64,000 nucleotides of DNA. Source: Lutibacillus sp052034115. GTDB lineage: Bacteria > Actinomycetota > Actinomycetes > Actinomycetales > Dermatophilaceae. A program made the translations under genes and the position numbers. The notes beneath the pieces were generated by a model. That model was not told the DNA's origin, ran no database searches, and saw only the letters and a program-made list of their open reading frames with translations. Shown piece by piece: positions 33,001 through 41,473 of the stretch (the first letter of the stretch is position 1; each line of letters begins with the position of its first letter). The DNA is taken from positions 1-64,000 of the forward strand of contig JBPOIZ010000033.1 in the NCBI GenBank assembly GCA_052034115.1, read 5' to 3'.

Positions 33001-34182
33001 TCACGACGAGTGCTCCGCGAGGGGCCGACCTGGTTCGCCGGGTCGGCCCTTCGCCGCTGTCATGAGGTCGACGAACCGGTCGAAGAGATAGCTGGCATCG
33101 TGCGGTCCGGCGGCGGCCTCGGGATGGTACTGGACCGAGAAGGCCGGTATGTCGAGGCATTGGAGGCCCTCGACCACGTCGTCGTTGAGGCACACGTGGG
33201 ACACCCGCGCCCGGCCGAAGGCAGTCTGGGACTCCCCCTCCAGGGGGGCACCGACCGCGAAGCCGTGGTTGTGAGCGGTCACTTCCACCGTGCCGGTGGC
33301 CCGGTCCAGGACCGGCTGGTTGATCCCCCGGTGGCCGTAGCGCAGCTTGTAGGTCCCGAAGCCGAGGGCTCGCCCGAGCAGCTGGTTGCCGAAGCAGATC
33401 CCGAAGAACGGGACCCCCGCGGCGAGGACCTCCCGCAGGATCCCGACCTCTCGGTCCGCCGTGGCCGGGTCCCCTGGCCCGTTGGAGAAGAACACCCCGT
33501 CCGGCGAGCAGGCCATGAGGTCGGCGAAGGTCGATGTCGCCGGCAGCACGTGCACCTCGATGCCCCGCTGCGCCATGAGCGCGGGAGTCATCCCCTTGAT
33601 GCCCAGATCGAGGGCAGCGACGATGAAGCGCCGCTCCCCCACCGCCGGCACGACATACGCCTCGCTTGTCGAGACCTCCGCCGCCAGGGCGCTGCCGGCC
33701 ATGGCCGGCTGCGAGCGGACCTGGGTCAGCAGGTCCTCGCTCGTGGCCGTCGTGTAGGCGGCCCCGCTGAACAGCCCGACCCGCATGGCACCCCGTTCGC
33801 GCAGGTGCCGGGTCAGGGCCCGGGTATCGATGTCGCACACCCCGACGACGCCCTGGCGGACGAGCTCGTCCTCGAGGTCGCCGGTGGCCCGCCAGTTGGA
33901 GGCGCGGATCGCCGGGTCGCGGACGACGAAGCCGCTGACCCAGATCCGAGCGGACTCGTCGTCCTGCTCGTTCCACCCGGTGTTGCCCACGTGCGGGGAG
34001 GTCATGACGACGACCTGCCGGTGGTATGACGGGTCGGTCAGCGTCTCCTGGTAGCCCGTCATACCGGTGCTGAACACGGCCTCACCGAAGGTCGCCCCCA
34101 CGGCGCCATACGACGAGCCGAGGAAGCTGCGCCCGTCCTCGAGGACGAGCGCGGCCGGACCGCGCTCGCGCAGCTCGGTCAC
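33001..34182 (-). CDS. carA: Carbamoyl-phosphate synthase, small subunit
   Basis: A 393-residue glutaminase subunit. The N-terminal CPSase domain contains FGEAVFSTGMTGYQETLTDP; the class I amidotransferase domain has the Cys nucleophile in GICFGNQLLG (GICLGHQ in most) and the His-Glu pair in YHPEA. It releases ammonia from glutamine for CarB. The GTG at 34182 overlaps the pyrC stop. Its stop faces the secreted-protein gene with no terminator between, so carA transcription may run antisense through that gene. Confidence 0.95.
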   Translation of the reverse strand: MTELRERGPAALVLEDGRSFLGSSYGAVGATFGEAVFSTGMTGYQETLTDPSYHRQVVVMTSPHVGNTGWNEQDDESARIWVSGFVVRDPAIRASNWRATGDLEDELVRQGVVGVCDIDTRALTRHLRERGAMRVGLFSGAAYTTATSEDLLTQVRSQPAMAGSALAAEVSTSEAYVVPAVGERRFIVAALDLGIKGMTPALMAQRGIEVHVLPATSTFADLMACSPDGVFFSNGPGDPATADREVGILREVLAAGVPFFGICFGNQLLGRALGFGTYKLRYGHRGINQPVLDRATGTVEVTAHNHGFAVGAPLEGESQTAFGRARVSHVCLNDDVVEGLQCLDIPAFSVQYHPEAAAGPHDASYLFDRFVDLMTAAKGRPGEPGRPLAEHSS

Positions 34183-35489
34183 GACCGGCCCGGGGCGACG
34201 AGGGAACCGTCGCGTGCGGTGACCCGGCCGCGGAGCATGGTCAGGGTCACCCGGCCGCGGAGCGCCCGGCCGTGCCAGGGGTTGTTCCGCGACAGCGAGG
34301 CCGAGGCATCCCGCTCCACGGTCCACGACGCGTCCGGGTCGACGAGGGTGAGGTTGGCCGGTTCGCCCACCTCGATCGGGCGACCTTGGTCGGTCAGCCG
34401 GGCGATCCGCGCCGGGGCGACGGACATCACCTCAGCGACCTCGCGCCAGCCCAGCTGCCCGCTGCCATGGACCAGGGTCTGCGCGACGACACCGAGGGCG
34501 GTCTCCAGCCCGAGCATCCCGAAGGCTGCGACGGGGAACGCGTGTTCCTTGTCGTGCCGGGCGTGCGGCGCGTGGTCGGTCGCCACGGCATCGATGACCC
34601 CTTCGGCCAGCGCGGCGCGCAGCGCGAGCTGGTCCTCGGTGGGCCGCAGCGGCGGGTTGACCTTGTAGACCGGGTCGTAGCCGACGAGCAGCTCGGTGCC
34701 CAGGGCCAGATGGTGCGGGGTGACCTCGGCGGTGATGGCGATGCCGCGGGCCTTGGCCCAGCGGATGACCTCGACCGACTCGGCGGTCGACACGTGAGCG
34801 ACGTGCACCCGCGATCCGGTATGCCGGGCCAACTGGACGTCCCGCGCGACGATGGCCTCTTCGGCGACCGCCGGCCAGCTGGGCAGGCCGAGCCGACCGG
34901 AGAGCTCGCCCTCGTGGCAGCACGCCGTGCCGTCGGCCAGGCGCGGGTCCTGCGAGTGTTGGGAGATGACCCCGTCGAAGGCCTTGATGTAGTCCAGGGC
35001 CCGGCGCATGAGCCGGGCGTCGTGCACGCAGCGGCCGTCGTCCGAGAAGACCCGGACCCGGGCCCGGGACCTGGCCATGAGACCGAGCTCGGCGAGCTCG
35101 GCGCCCTCCAGGCCCTTGGACACCGCCCCGACCGGGTGGACGTCCACGAGCCCGGCGGCGCGGCCGAGGTCGAGCACCCGTTCGGCCACCTCGGCGGTGT
35201 CGCAGACCGGGTCGGTGTTGGCCATCGCCAGCACCGCCGTGAACCCTCCGAGGGCAGCGGCCGCAGAGCCCGACGCGATGGTCTCGGCGTCCTCGTGGCC
35301 GGGCTCGCGCAGGTGTGTGTGCAGGTCGACCAGTCCCGGCAGCAGGACCAGGCCGTCGGCGTCGACGACGTCGGCGCCGGCAGGGGCGCTGATCGAGCCG
35401 ATCTGCTCGATCCGCCCGTCGGTGACGAGCACGTCGGCCCGTCGTTCGCCGAGGAGGTTGGCCCCCGTGAGCAGGACCTGGGCCGTCAT
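34179..35489 (-). CDS. pyrC: Dihydroorotase
   Basis: A 436-residue amidohydrolase closing carbamoyl aspartate to dihydroorotate. Zinc ligands are in DLHTHLREPG, followed by the HVAHVS and ATDHAPH motifs of the TIM barrel; this is the class I type that accompanies PyrB. The ATG at 35489 overlaps the pyrB stop (ATGA), and its own stop overlaps carA. Upstream open frame is spurious. Confidence 0.95.
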   Translation of the reverse strand: MTAQVLLTGANLLGERRADVLVTDGRIEQIGSISAPAGADVVDADGLVLLPGLVDLHTHLREPGHEDAETIASGSAAAALGGFTAVLAMANTDPVCDTAEVAERVLDLGRAAGLVDVHPVGAVSKGLEGAELAELGLMARSRARVRVFSDDGRCVHDARLMRRALDYIKAFDGVISQHSQDPRLADGTACCHEGELSGRLGLPSWPAVAEEAIVARDVQLARHTGSRVHVAHVSTAESVEVIRWAKARGIAITAEVTPHHLALGTELLVGYDPVYKVNPPLRPTEDQLALRAALAEGVIDAVATDHAPHARHDKEHAFPVAAFGMLGLETALGVVAQTLVHGSGQLGWREVAEVMSVAPARIARLTDQGRPIEVGEPANLTLVDPDASWTVERDASASLSRNNPWHGRALRGRVTLTMLRGRVTARDGSLVAPGRS

Positions 35490-36439
35490 ACCGCTTCCTC
35501 CGTCGTGTCCGCTGCGAGCAGGTGGTAGAGCACGGCCATCCGCACCGCCACACCGGCGGAGACCTGGTCGAGGATGACCGACTGCGGCGAGTCCGCCGCC
35601 TCCGTGCTGATCTCCAGCCCGCGGTTCATCGGGCCGGGATGGAGGATGGCGACGTCCGGGTTTGCCGCGGTCAACGTGCGGTAGCGCTCTGGGGTCATGC
35701 CGTATCCGGCGGAGTACTCGCGGGCCGTCGGGAAGTAGCCGCCACTCATCCGCTCGCGCTGGACCCGCAGCATCATCACCGCGTCCGGCACGGTGGCCAG
35801 GACCGCATCGAGATCGGCCGACACCGCGAACCCGTCCGCGGCCGACCACGGGCCGATGCCGCTCGGCTGCAGGGTGGGTGGCGCGACGACGGTGACGTCC
35901 GCGCCGAGGGTCTTGAGCAGGATGACGTTGGAGCGGAACACCCGGCTGTGGGTGAGGTCCCCGACGATGACGATCCGCTTCCCGGCGACGTCGCCGATCC
36001 GGTGGCGCAGCGTGTAGGCGTCGAGCAGCGCCTGGGTGGGGTGCTCGTGGGTGCCGTCACCGGCATTGATGACGCTGGCATCGACCCACTGGGCCACCTG
36101 GTGGCAGGCCCCGGAGGCACCATGGCGGATGACGAAGGCGTCGACGCTCATCGCCGCGACGGTGAGCACGGTGTCGCGCAGCGACTCGCCTTTGCTCGTC
36201 GAGGAGCCCTTGCCGGAGATGTTGATCGTGTCGGCGCTCATCCACTTGCCGGCGATCTCGAAGGAGCCGCGGGTGCGGGTGGAGTCCTCGAAGAAGAGGT
36301 TGATGACGGTCCGCCCGCGCAAGGTCGGCAGCTTCTTGACCTGCCGGCGCTGGACATCATGCATCGACTCGGCGGTGGTGAAGATCTCCTCGACATCGGC
36401 CGCGCTGAGGTCGGCCGCCGAGAGCAGGTGGCGCCTCAT
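35486..36439 (-). CDS. pyrB: Aspartate carbamoyltransferase, catalytic subunit
   Basis: A 317-residue transferase condensing carbamoyl phosphate with aspartate. The carbamoyl-phosphate loop reads FFEDSTRTRGSFE, with Asp where most have Pro or Ala, and HPTQALLD is intact, as is the aspartate-side DPLTHSRV-type region (here GDLTHSRV). No regulatory pyrI subunit is present. The start overlaps the pyrR stop by 4 bp. Confidence 0.95.
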   Translation of the reverse strand: MRRHLLSAADLSAADVEEIFTTAESMHDVQRRQVKKLPTLRGRTVINLFFEDSTRTRGSFEIAGKWMSADTINISGKGSSTSKGESLRDTVLTVAAMSVDAFVIRHGASGACHQVAQWVDASVINAGDGTHEHPTQALLDAYTLRHRIGDVAGKRIVIVGDLTHSRVFRSNVILLKTLGADVTVVAPPTLQPSGIGPWSAADGFAVSADLDAVLATVPDAVMMLRVQRERMSGGYFPTAREYSAGYGMTPERYRTLTAANPDVAILHPGPMNRGLEISTEAADSPQSVILDQVSAGVAVRMAVLYHLLAADTTEEAV

Positions 36440-37113
36440 CGGCCCGTTCCTCCCGTGATGCGCACGACATCGATCCCGTCGTGCTCGGAAAGGCGCACCT
36501 GCACCTTCTCCGCTGCGGATGTCGGGAGGTTCTTCCCGACATAGTCGGCCCTGATGGGCAGCTCGCGGTGGCCCCGGTCGACGAGGACCGCAAGGCGGAC
36601 CGCCCGGGGGCGGCCATAGTCGGCCAGGGCGTCGAGCGCGGCACGCACGGTCCGGCCGGAGTAGAGGACGTCGTCGACCAGGACGACGACCTTGTCGTCG
36701 ACGCCCCCGTCCGGGATGTGCGACGGCTCGACGTGCCGCGTCGGTTGCCGGCGCAGGTCGTCGCGATACATCGTCACGTCGATGTCGCCGGCCGGCACGG
36801 CGGCCTGCTCGACCTCTTCGATGATCGCCACCAGTCGGCGGGCCAGCACCGCTCCGCGGGTCGGGATGCCGAGGATGACCAGATCGTCAAGCCCCTTGTT
36901 GCGTTCGAGGATCTCGTGGGCCACTCGGCGCAGCGCCCGGGCGATGTCACCCTCGCTGAGCACGACTCGGGCGTCCTCGGGTGGCGCATCGGGTGGTGAT
37001 CCGCTCACCGTGGCGTCCGCACCGGGGGCCGGTAGCGCGGACGGGTCTACTGCGGCGGAGAACGCCGGGGTCAGCTGGTGCTGGGCCTGTGGGTCCATCT
37101 CGGACGACGTCAC
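36436..37113 (-). CDS. pyrR: PyrR, pyrimidine operon regulator / uracil phosphoribosyltransferase
   Basis: A 225-residue PyrR. The core (about residues 50-225) has the type I PRT fold with VVLVDDVLYSGRTVRAALDAL as the PRPP loop region and basic residues for RNA binding. An N-terminal extension of about 45 residues, rich in Pro, Ala and acidic residues, is unusual against the roughly 180-residue family norm. The GTG at 37113 is preceded by AAGGAGGT, which itself lies in a PyrR-binding RNA loop, indicating self-repression. Confidence 0.93.
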   Translation of the reverse strand: MTSSEMDPQAQHQLTPAFSAAVDPSALPAPGADATVSGSPPDAPPEDARVVLSEGDIARALRRVAHEILERNKGLDDLVILGIPTRGAVLARRLVAIIEEVEQAAVPAGDIDVTMYRDDLRRQPTRHVEPSHIPDGGVDDKVVVLVDDVLYSGRTVRAALDALADYGRPRAVRLAVLVDRGHRELPIRADYVGKNLPTSAAEKVQVRLSEHDGIDVVRITGGTGR

Positions 37114-37121
37114 GGCCAGGA

Positions 37122-37157
37122 CCTCCTTCCCCGCCTCGCTGGACGGGTCGTTAAAGG
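37122..37157 (-). promoter_or_regulatory. PyrR-binding RNA element before pyrR
   Basis: The RNA forms CCCG-TCCAGCGAGG-CGGG (loop 37143-37134), preceded by CCTTTAAC and followed by GGAAGGAGG. The loop sequence is the classic PyrR target, and the ribosome-binding site is within the element, as in the translationally repressed pyr operon of Mycobacterium smegmatis. Confidence 0.8.
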
Positions 37158-37173
37158 ATGTCGGACGGCGCTG

Positions 37174-37179
37174 AGTCTA
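37174..37179 (-). promoter_or_regulatory. -10 box of the pyrR promoter
   Basis: TAGACT (37179-37174, minus strand) lies about 16 nt before the PyrR-binding element, the same layout as at carB. Confidence 0.45.
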
Positions 37180-37288
37180 GCCCGGCGGTGAGGGTGCTCC
37201 GAACCACCCCTGGCCGGGTGAGCACCCGAGGCGTCACACGAGGGGGGCAGGGGGTCCTCCCCCCGTATGACGCCGGTCGGGGACGCGC

Positions 37289-37837
37289 TCAGGCGGTGTG
37301 GATCGCCGAGATCTCGAACTCGAGGGTGACCTTCTCCGAGACCAGCACGCCGCCGGTCTCCAGGGGGGCGTTCCAGGTGACGCCCCAGTCGCTGCGGTTG
37401 ATCGTGGTGGCGCCCTCGAAGCCGACTCGGTGGTTGCCGAACGGGTCGGTCGCCGAGCCGGTGTACTCGAAGTCGATGGTGACCGACATGGTCGTCGCCT
37501 TGATCGTCAGGTCACCGGTCACCTTCCACAGCGAGCCCTCGCGCTCGACTGCGGTGCTCACGAAGGTGATGGTCGGGTAGGTCGCGGCCTCGAAGAAGTC
37601 ATTGGTGCGCAGGTGGCCGTCCCGCTGCTCGTTGCGGGTGTCGATGCTGTCGACCGTGATCGTCACCTCGACCGACGATGCCGACGGGTTCTCGGCGTCG
37701 ATGTGGGCGGTGCCCTCGAACTGGTTGAACTGGCCGCGGACCTTGGTGATCATCGCGTGGTGCGCGGAGAACCCCACCCGGCTGTGGCTCGAATCGAGGG
37801 TGTAGGCGCCGGTGGCGATGTCGGTGGCGGTGCTCAT
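37289..37837 (-). CDS. YceI family protein
   Basis: A 182-residue lipocalin-like beta-barrel protein of the YceI family, which binds polyisoprenoid-type lipids. Typical strands are YTLDSSHSRVGFSAHHAMI, FNQFEGTAHID and the C-terminal FEGATTINRSDWGVTW. No signal peptide, so it is the cytoplasmic type. GGGAGGAT precedes the ATG at 37837; an upstream Met is unlikely. It is divergent from a MarR gene, with two operator-like sites between. Confidence 0.92.
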   Translation of the reverse strand: MSTATDIATGAYTLDSSHSRVGFSAHHAMITKVRGQFNQFEGTAHIDAENPSASSVEVTITVDSIDTRNEQRDGHLRTNDFFEAATYPTITFVSTAVEREGSLWKVTGDLTIKATTMSVTIDFEYTGSATDPFGNHRVGFEGATTINRSDWGVTWNAPLETGGVLVSEKVTLEFEISAIHTA

Positions 37838-37865
37838 GGGATCCTCCCGGGACTGGGTCAACTAC

Positions 37866-37903
37866 CTGATGTGTCAGATAGTAATCCTTACCTGACACGT
37901 CAG
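37866..37903. promoter_or_regulatory. Paired MarR-type operators between yceI and marR
   Basis: CTGATGTGTCAG (37866-37877) and CTGACACGTCAG (37892-37903) are each near-palindromes and are inverted copies of each other with one mismatch, 26 bp centre to centre. They cover the likely promoters of both divergent genes and are the expected target of the MarR protein encoded beside them. Confidence 0.65.
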
Positions 37904-37912
37904 CAAATGCCG

Positions 37913-37925
37913 TAGCATAGGCGCT
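37913..37925 (+). promoter_or_regulatory. -10 box of a leaderless promoter for marR
   Basis: TAGCAT (37913-37918) is 7 nt before the GTG at 37926. CTGACA within the second operator could serve as a -35. Confidence 0.5.
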
Positions 37926-38438
37926 GTGGAACAAGCCCGATGGCTCACCTCCGACGAGGAGGCGATGTGGCGCGGCTTCTTGCAGATGCGCACCGACATC
38001 GACCGAGCCGTCGAGGCACAGCTTCGCGAACACGGGCTCTCCTTCGCCGACTACGGCGTGCTCGTCGTGCTCTCCGAGGCACCCGATCGCACCATGCGCG
38101 TCGGGGAGATCGCCGAGCGCACCCACTGGGAGAGCAGCCGGCTGGCCCACCAACTGCGCCGTATGGAGCAGCGCGGACTGGTGCGCCGGTTCAGCTGCAA
38201 CCACGATGGCCGGGGCACCTGGGTCGCCCTGACCGATGGCGGCCGGTCCGCTATCGAACGGGCGGCACCGGGCCATGCCGAGACGGTACGGCGGGCCTTC
38301 GTCGACCTGGTGGACCCGGACGACCTCGAGGTCATCATCACCCTGGCCGCCCGGGTGCGCGCCGCCGTCGACGGGTCGGCCGGCTCTGGTGCGCCATCCC
38401 CTGGGGCGAGCCCAGCCGTGGCCAGCGGCACGGCCTGA
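37926..38438 (+). CDS. MarR family transcriptional regulator
   Basis: A 170-residue winged-helix regulator. The DNA-binding part is TMRVGEIAERTHWESSRLAHQLRRMEQRG-like in pattern (helix-turn-helix about residues 60-85), with the wing FSCNHDGRGTWVALTDGG. The C-terminal 30 residues are low-complexity Ala/Gly/Ser. No conserved Cys of the OhrR peroxide-sensing kind is present at the N-terminus. It probably represses itself and yceI through the paired sites upstream. Confidence 0.9.
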   Translation: MEQARWLTSDEEAMWRGFLQMRTDIDRAVEAQLREHGLSFADYGVLVVLSEAPDRTMRVGEIAERTHWESSRLAHQLRRMEQRGLVRRFSCNHDGRGTWVALTDGGRSAIERAAPGHAETVRRAFVDLVDPDDLEVIITLAARVRAAVDGSAGSGAPSPGASPAVASGTA

Positions 38439-38476
38439 CTTCCGGGGTGTCACCGGCGTGTGATCGGATGGCGCCC

Positions 38477-39130
38477 ATGACCGGCCCCGCCCGATTGACC
38501 CAGCTCACCCGCAAACCCGATCGCTCCTCCTCCAGCCGCGAGCTGCTCGATGCCCTCCTCGACGAGGTGCTGGTCGGAACCCTGGCGACGGTTCTCGACG
38601 GGTGGCCGTGGGCCGTCCCGCTCCTCTTCGCGCGGGACGGCGACCGGATCCTGCTGCATGGCTCGACCGGTGCCGGCGCCCTGCGGCACGTGGCGGCCGG
38701 GGCGCCGGTGGCCTTCTCGGTCACGTCAATCGACGGGCTCGTGGTCGCCGAGTCGGCCTTCGAATCGTCGGCCAACTACCGCTCCGCGGTGTTGCGCGGA
38801 CACCTCGAGGCCCTTCCGGCCGAAGCCGCGTGGCCGGCGCTCGACGCCTTGACCGACCGCCTGCTGCCCGGTCGCAGCGTGGAGGTGCGCCCGATGCTCG
38901 CCAAGGAGGTCGCCGCCACGTTGACCCTGGCGTTGCCCATCGTCGAGGGGATGTGGATCTACAAGGAGCGCACCGGCCCGCCGAGTGAGCCCGAGCCGGG
39001 CGCCGACCCCGACGCGTGGACGGGGGTCATCCCGATCCGGTCGGTGTGGGGCCCGGCAGAGCCGTCACCATGGGGCACGACCGACATACCGCTGCCAGGT
39101 TCGGTGCGGCGACTCCTCGGTGACGGGTGA
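38477..39130 (+). CDS. Pyridoxamine 5'-phosphate oxidase family protein (FMN split barrel)
   Basis: A 217-residue protein of the flavin-binding split-barrel group: LDEVLVGTLATVLDGWPWAVPLLFARDGDRILLHG is spread over the first barrel strands, followed by SANYRSAVLRGHLE and LTLALPIVEGMWIYKERTGPP. The fold binds FMN; the substrate is unknown. An ATG at 38468 would add three residues. Its stop overlaps the start of the EamA gene (GTGA), so the two are coupled and probably in one unit with marR. Confidence 0.78.
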   Translation: MTGPARLTQLTRKPDRSSSSRELLDALLDEVLVGTLATVLDGWPWAVPLLFARDGDRILLHGSTGAGALRHVAAGAPVAFSVTSIDGLVVAESAFESSANYRSAVLRGHLEALPAEAAWPALDALTDRLLPGRSVEVRPMLAKEVAATLTLALPIVEGMWIYKERTGPPSEPEPGADPDAWTGVIPIRSVWGPAEPSPWGTTDIPLPGSVRRLLGDG

Positions 39131-40047
39131 GCAGCCCGCGAGTGCCGTGGCAGGCCAAGTACCTCGCGCTGTCGGTCATCTGGGGATCGAGCTTCCTGTT
39201 CATGATGCTCGGGCTGCGCGCGCTCGCCCCGGTGCAGATCTCGACGCTGCGGGTTCTCACGGGCAGCGCCGTGCTGTTGGTGTTGGTCGCCGCCACCCGC
39301 ACCGCCTTGCCCCGGGACCGGGCCACCTGGGGACATCTGTCGGTCAGCGGGTTCTTCTTGTCCACGTTGCCGTTCACCCTGTTCGCCTTCGGTGAGACCC
39401 GGATCAGTTCGGCGCTGGCCGGCATCGGCAATGCGGTCACCCCGATCGCCACACTGCTCGCGGCGATGGCCTTCCTGCCCAGCGACCGCCCCACCCGGGA
39501 GAAGACCATCGGAGTGCTCACCGGGCTGCTTGGCGTGGTGGTCATCCTCCAACCGTGGCGCGACCTCGGCCGACCCGACCTGATCGGATTCGGCGCCACC
39601 TTGCTGGCAGGAGCGTCCTACGGCCTGGGCTGGGTCTACAACCGCCGCACCCTCGGCGGGCGAGACCTCGGCGGGCTGGCCCAGCCCACGGCACAGCTCG
39701 TGGCGGCCTCGGCCCAGCTCGTGGCGCTCGTGTCGGCGTGGTGGCTGGTCAACCGGGACTCCGTCGCGGCGCCGTGGAGCCGTCACGATGCCGGGTCGGA
39801 CTGGGTGCCCATCCTCGCCGTCCTGGCCCTCGGCGCCCTGGGCACCGGCCTGGCGTTCGCGTTCCAGTTCGACGTGGTGCGGGCCGCCGGACCGACGGTC
39901 GGAGCCACGGTGACCTACCTCATCCCGGTCGTCGCCGTCCTTCTGGGCGTGCTCGTCCTCGGCGAACGGCTGGCCTGGCCGCAGTTCCTTGGCGCCGCCA
40001 TCGTCATCGGCTCGGCGGTCCTCACGGGACGGACATCGAGGCGATGA
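39127..40047 (+). CDS. EamA family (drug/metabolite) transporter
   Basis: A 306-residue membrane protein with ten predicted helices in two EamA repeats (WGSSFLFMMLGLRAL in the first, VTYLIPVVAVLLGVLVLGERL in the second). Such proteins export amino acids or drugs, substrate unknown. The GTG at 39127 overlaps the preceding stop. The 3' end overlaps the convergent pafA gene by 26 bp, so there is no room for a terminator. Confidence 0.88.
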   Translation: MSSPRVPWQAKYLALSVIWGSSFLFMMLGLRALAPVQISTLRVLTGSAVLLVLVAATRTALPRDRATWGHLSVSGFFLSTLPFTLFAFGETRISSALAGIGNAVTPIATLLAAMAFLPSDRPTREKTIGVLTGLLGVVVILQPWRDLGRPDLIGFGATLLAGASYGLGWVYNRRTLGGRDLGGLAQPTAQLVAASAQLVALVSAWWLVNRDSVAAPWSRHDAGSDWVPILAVLALGALGTGLAFAFQFDVVRAAGPTVGATVTYLIPVVAVLLGVLVLGERLAWPQFLGAAIVIGSAVLTGRTSRR

Positions 40048-41395
40048 GCCGGTCGACTCGCTCATCGGTGGATGCGAAGGGGTCCTTGCACAAGACGGTG
40101 CGCTGCGAGTGGTCGTTGAGTTTGAGGTGCACCCAGTCCACGGTGTAGTCACGCCGGGCGGCTTGAGCGGCAGCGACGAAGTCGCCGCGCAACTTGGCCC
40201 GCGTCGTCTGGGGCGGCACCGACTTGGCCGTGAAGACCTCCAGGTCAGTGCTCACCCGGGCCGCCGCCCCGTGCCGTTGCAGGACGTAGAACAGACCGCG
40301 GCGGCGGGTGACGTCGTGGTAGGCGAGGTCGACCTGTTGCAGGCGCGGGTCGGCCAGGGTCAGGCCGTGCTTCTCCTGATAGCGCCGCAAGAGCCGCTGC
40401 TTGATCACCCAGTCGATCTCGGTCTCGATGCGCTCCAGATGGTCCGTGGCGATCGCGTCCAGCGTGCGTCCCCACAGCTCCAGCACCTGGGGAATCAGCT
40501 CGTCGTCACTGCCCTCACCCTCGACATGCTCCCGAGCCCGGCCGTAGAACTCCTCCTGGATCTCCAGCGCGCTCATCCGCTTGCCGTTGGCCAGTCGCAC
40601 CGTCGTGCGGCCGGTCGGGTCCTTGCTGATCTCCCGGATCGCCCGGATCGGGTTCTCCAGGGTCATGTCCCGAAGGGCGATGCCAGCCTCGATGAGCCGG
40701 AGCACCAGGTGCGCGGACCCGACCTTGAGCAAGGTGGTCGTCTCTGACATCGACGAATCGCCCACGATGACGTGGAGCCGGCGGAACCGCTCGGCATCGG
40801 AATGCGGCTCGTCGCGGGTGTTGATGATGGGCCGGGACCGGGTGGTCGCCGAGGACACCCCTTCCCAGATGTGATCGGCCCTCTGGCTCACCGAGAAGTG
40901 GGCCGCGCCGTTGGGGTGCGACACGATCTTGCCGGCACCACAGGTGATCTGGCGGCTGATGAGGAACGGCACGAGGACGTCGACGACCTGACCGAACTCA
41001 CCGGAACGCCCGATGAGGTAGTTCTCGTGGCAGCCGTAGGAGTTGCCGGCCGAGTCGGTGTTGTTCTTGAACGCGTAGACCGTGCCGTCGATGCCCTCTT
41101 CGCGCAGTCTGGCCTGGGCATCCTCAACCAGGCCCTCGATGACCCGCTCACCCGCCCGATCGTGCGTCACGACCTGCCGCAGAGTGTCGCACTCGGCCGT
41201 CGCGACCTCCGGGTGCGACCCGACATCGAGGTAGAGCCGGGAACCGTTGCTGAGGAAGACGTTGCTCGAGCGGCCCCAGGAGACGACCTTGCGGAAGAGG
41301 TAGCGCGAGACCTCGTCGGGGGTGAGCCGACGCTGACCTGCGGAGGTGCAGGTCACGCCATACTCGGTCTCCACTCCGACGATCCGTTGCCGCAC
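40022..41395 (-). CDS. pafA: Pup-protein ligase PafA
   Basis: A 457-residue ligase joining the C-terminal Glu of Pup to substrate lysines with ATP. The N-terminus QRIVGVETEYGVTC carries the metal-binding Glu; YLDVGSHPE holds the catalytic Asp; FKNNTDSAGNSYGCHENYLI and the C-terminal domain are intact. It lacks the Dop-type loop insertion, which separates it from dop. The GTG at 41395 matches the usual length and has a TAGCGT -10 box 7 nt upstream, so it is leaderless. Confidence 0.95.
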   Translation of the reverse strand: MRQRIVGVETEYGVTCTSAGQRRLTPDEVSRYLFRKVVSWGRSSNVFLSNGSRLYLDVGSHPEVATAECDTLRQVVTHDRAGERVIEGLVEDAQARLREEGIDGTVYAFKNNTDSAGNSYGCHENYLIGRSGEFGQVVDVLVPFLISRQITCGAGKIVSHPNGAAHFSVSQRADHIWEGVSSATTRSRPIINTRDEPHSDAERFRRLHVIVGDSSMSETTTLLKVGSAHLVLRLIEAGIALRDMTLENPIRAIREISKDPTGRTTVRLANGKRMSALEIQEEFYGRAREHVEGEGSDDELIPQVLELWGRTLDAIATDHLERIETEIDWVIKQRLLRRYQEKHGLTLADPRLQQVDLAYHDVTRRRGLFYVLQRHGAAARVSTDLEVFTAKSVPPQTTRAKLRGDFVAAAQAARRDYTVDWVHLKLNDHSQRTVLCKDPFASTDERVDRLIASMSVP

Positions 41396-41408
41396 CCGGA
41401 CCACGCTA
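41396..41408 (-). promoter_or_regulatory. -10 box of a leaderless promoter for pafA
   Basis: TAGCGT (41408-41403, minus strand) is 7 nt before the GTG at 41395. Confidence 0.5.
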
Positions 41409-41473
41409 CCGGCTCGATGCCGCAACCTCGCCCGAGCCTTGAGGTCCGCGCGCGGCGTGCGATCATATGCGCC

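Noticed and set aside
26955..37113. pyrE in the pyrimidine operon
   Set aside because: No orotate phosphoribosyltransferase frame is present; it must be elsewhere in the genome.
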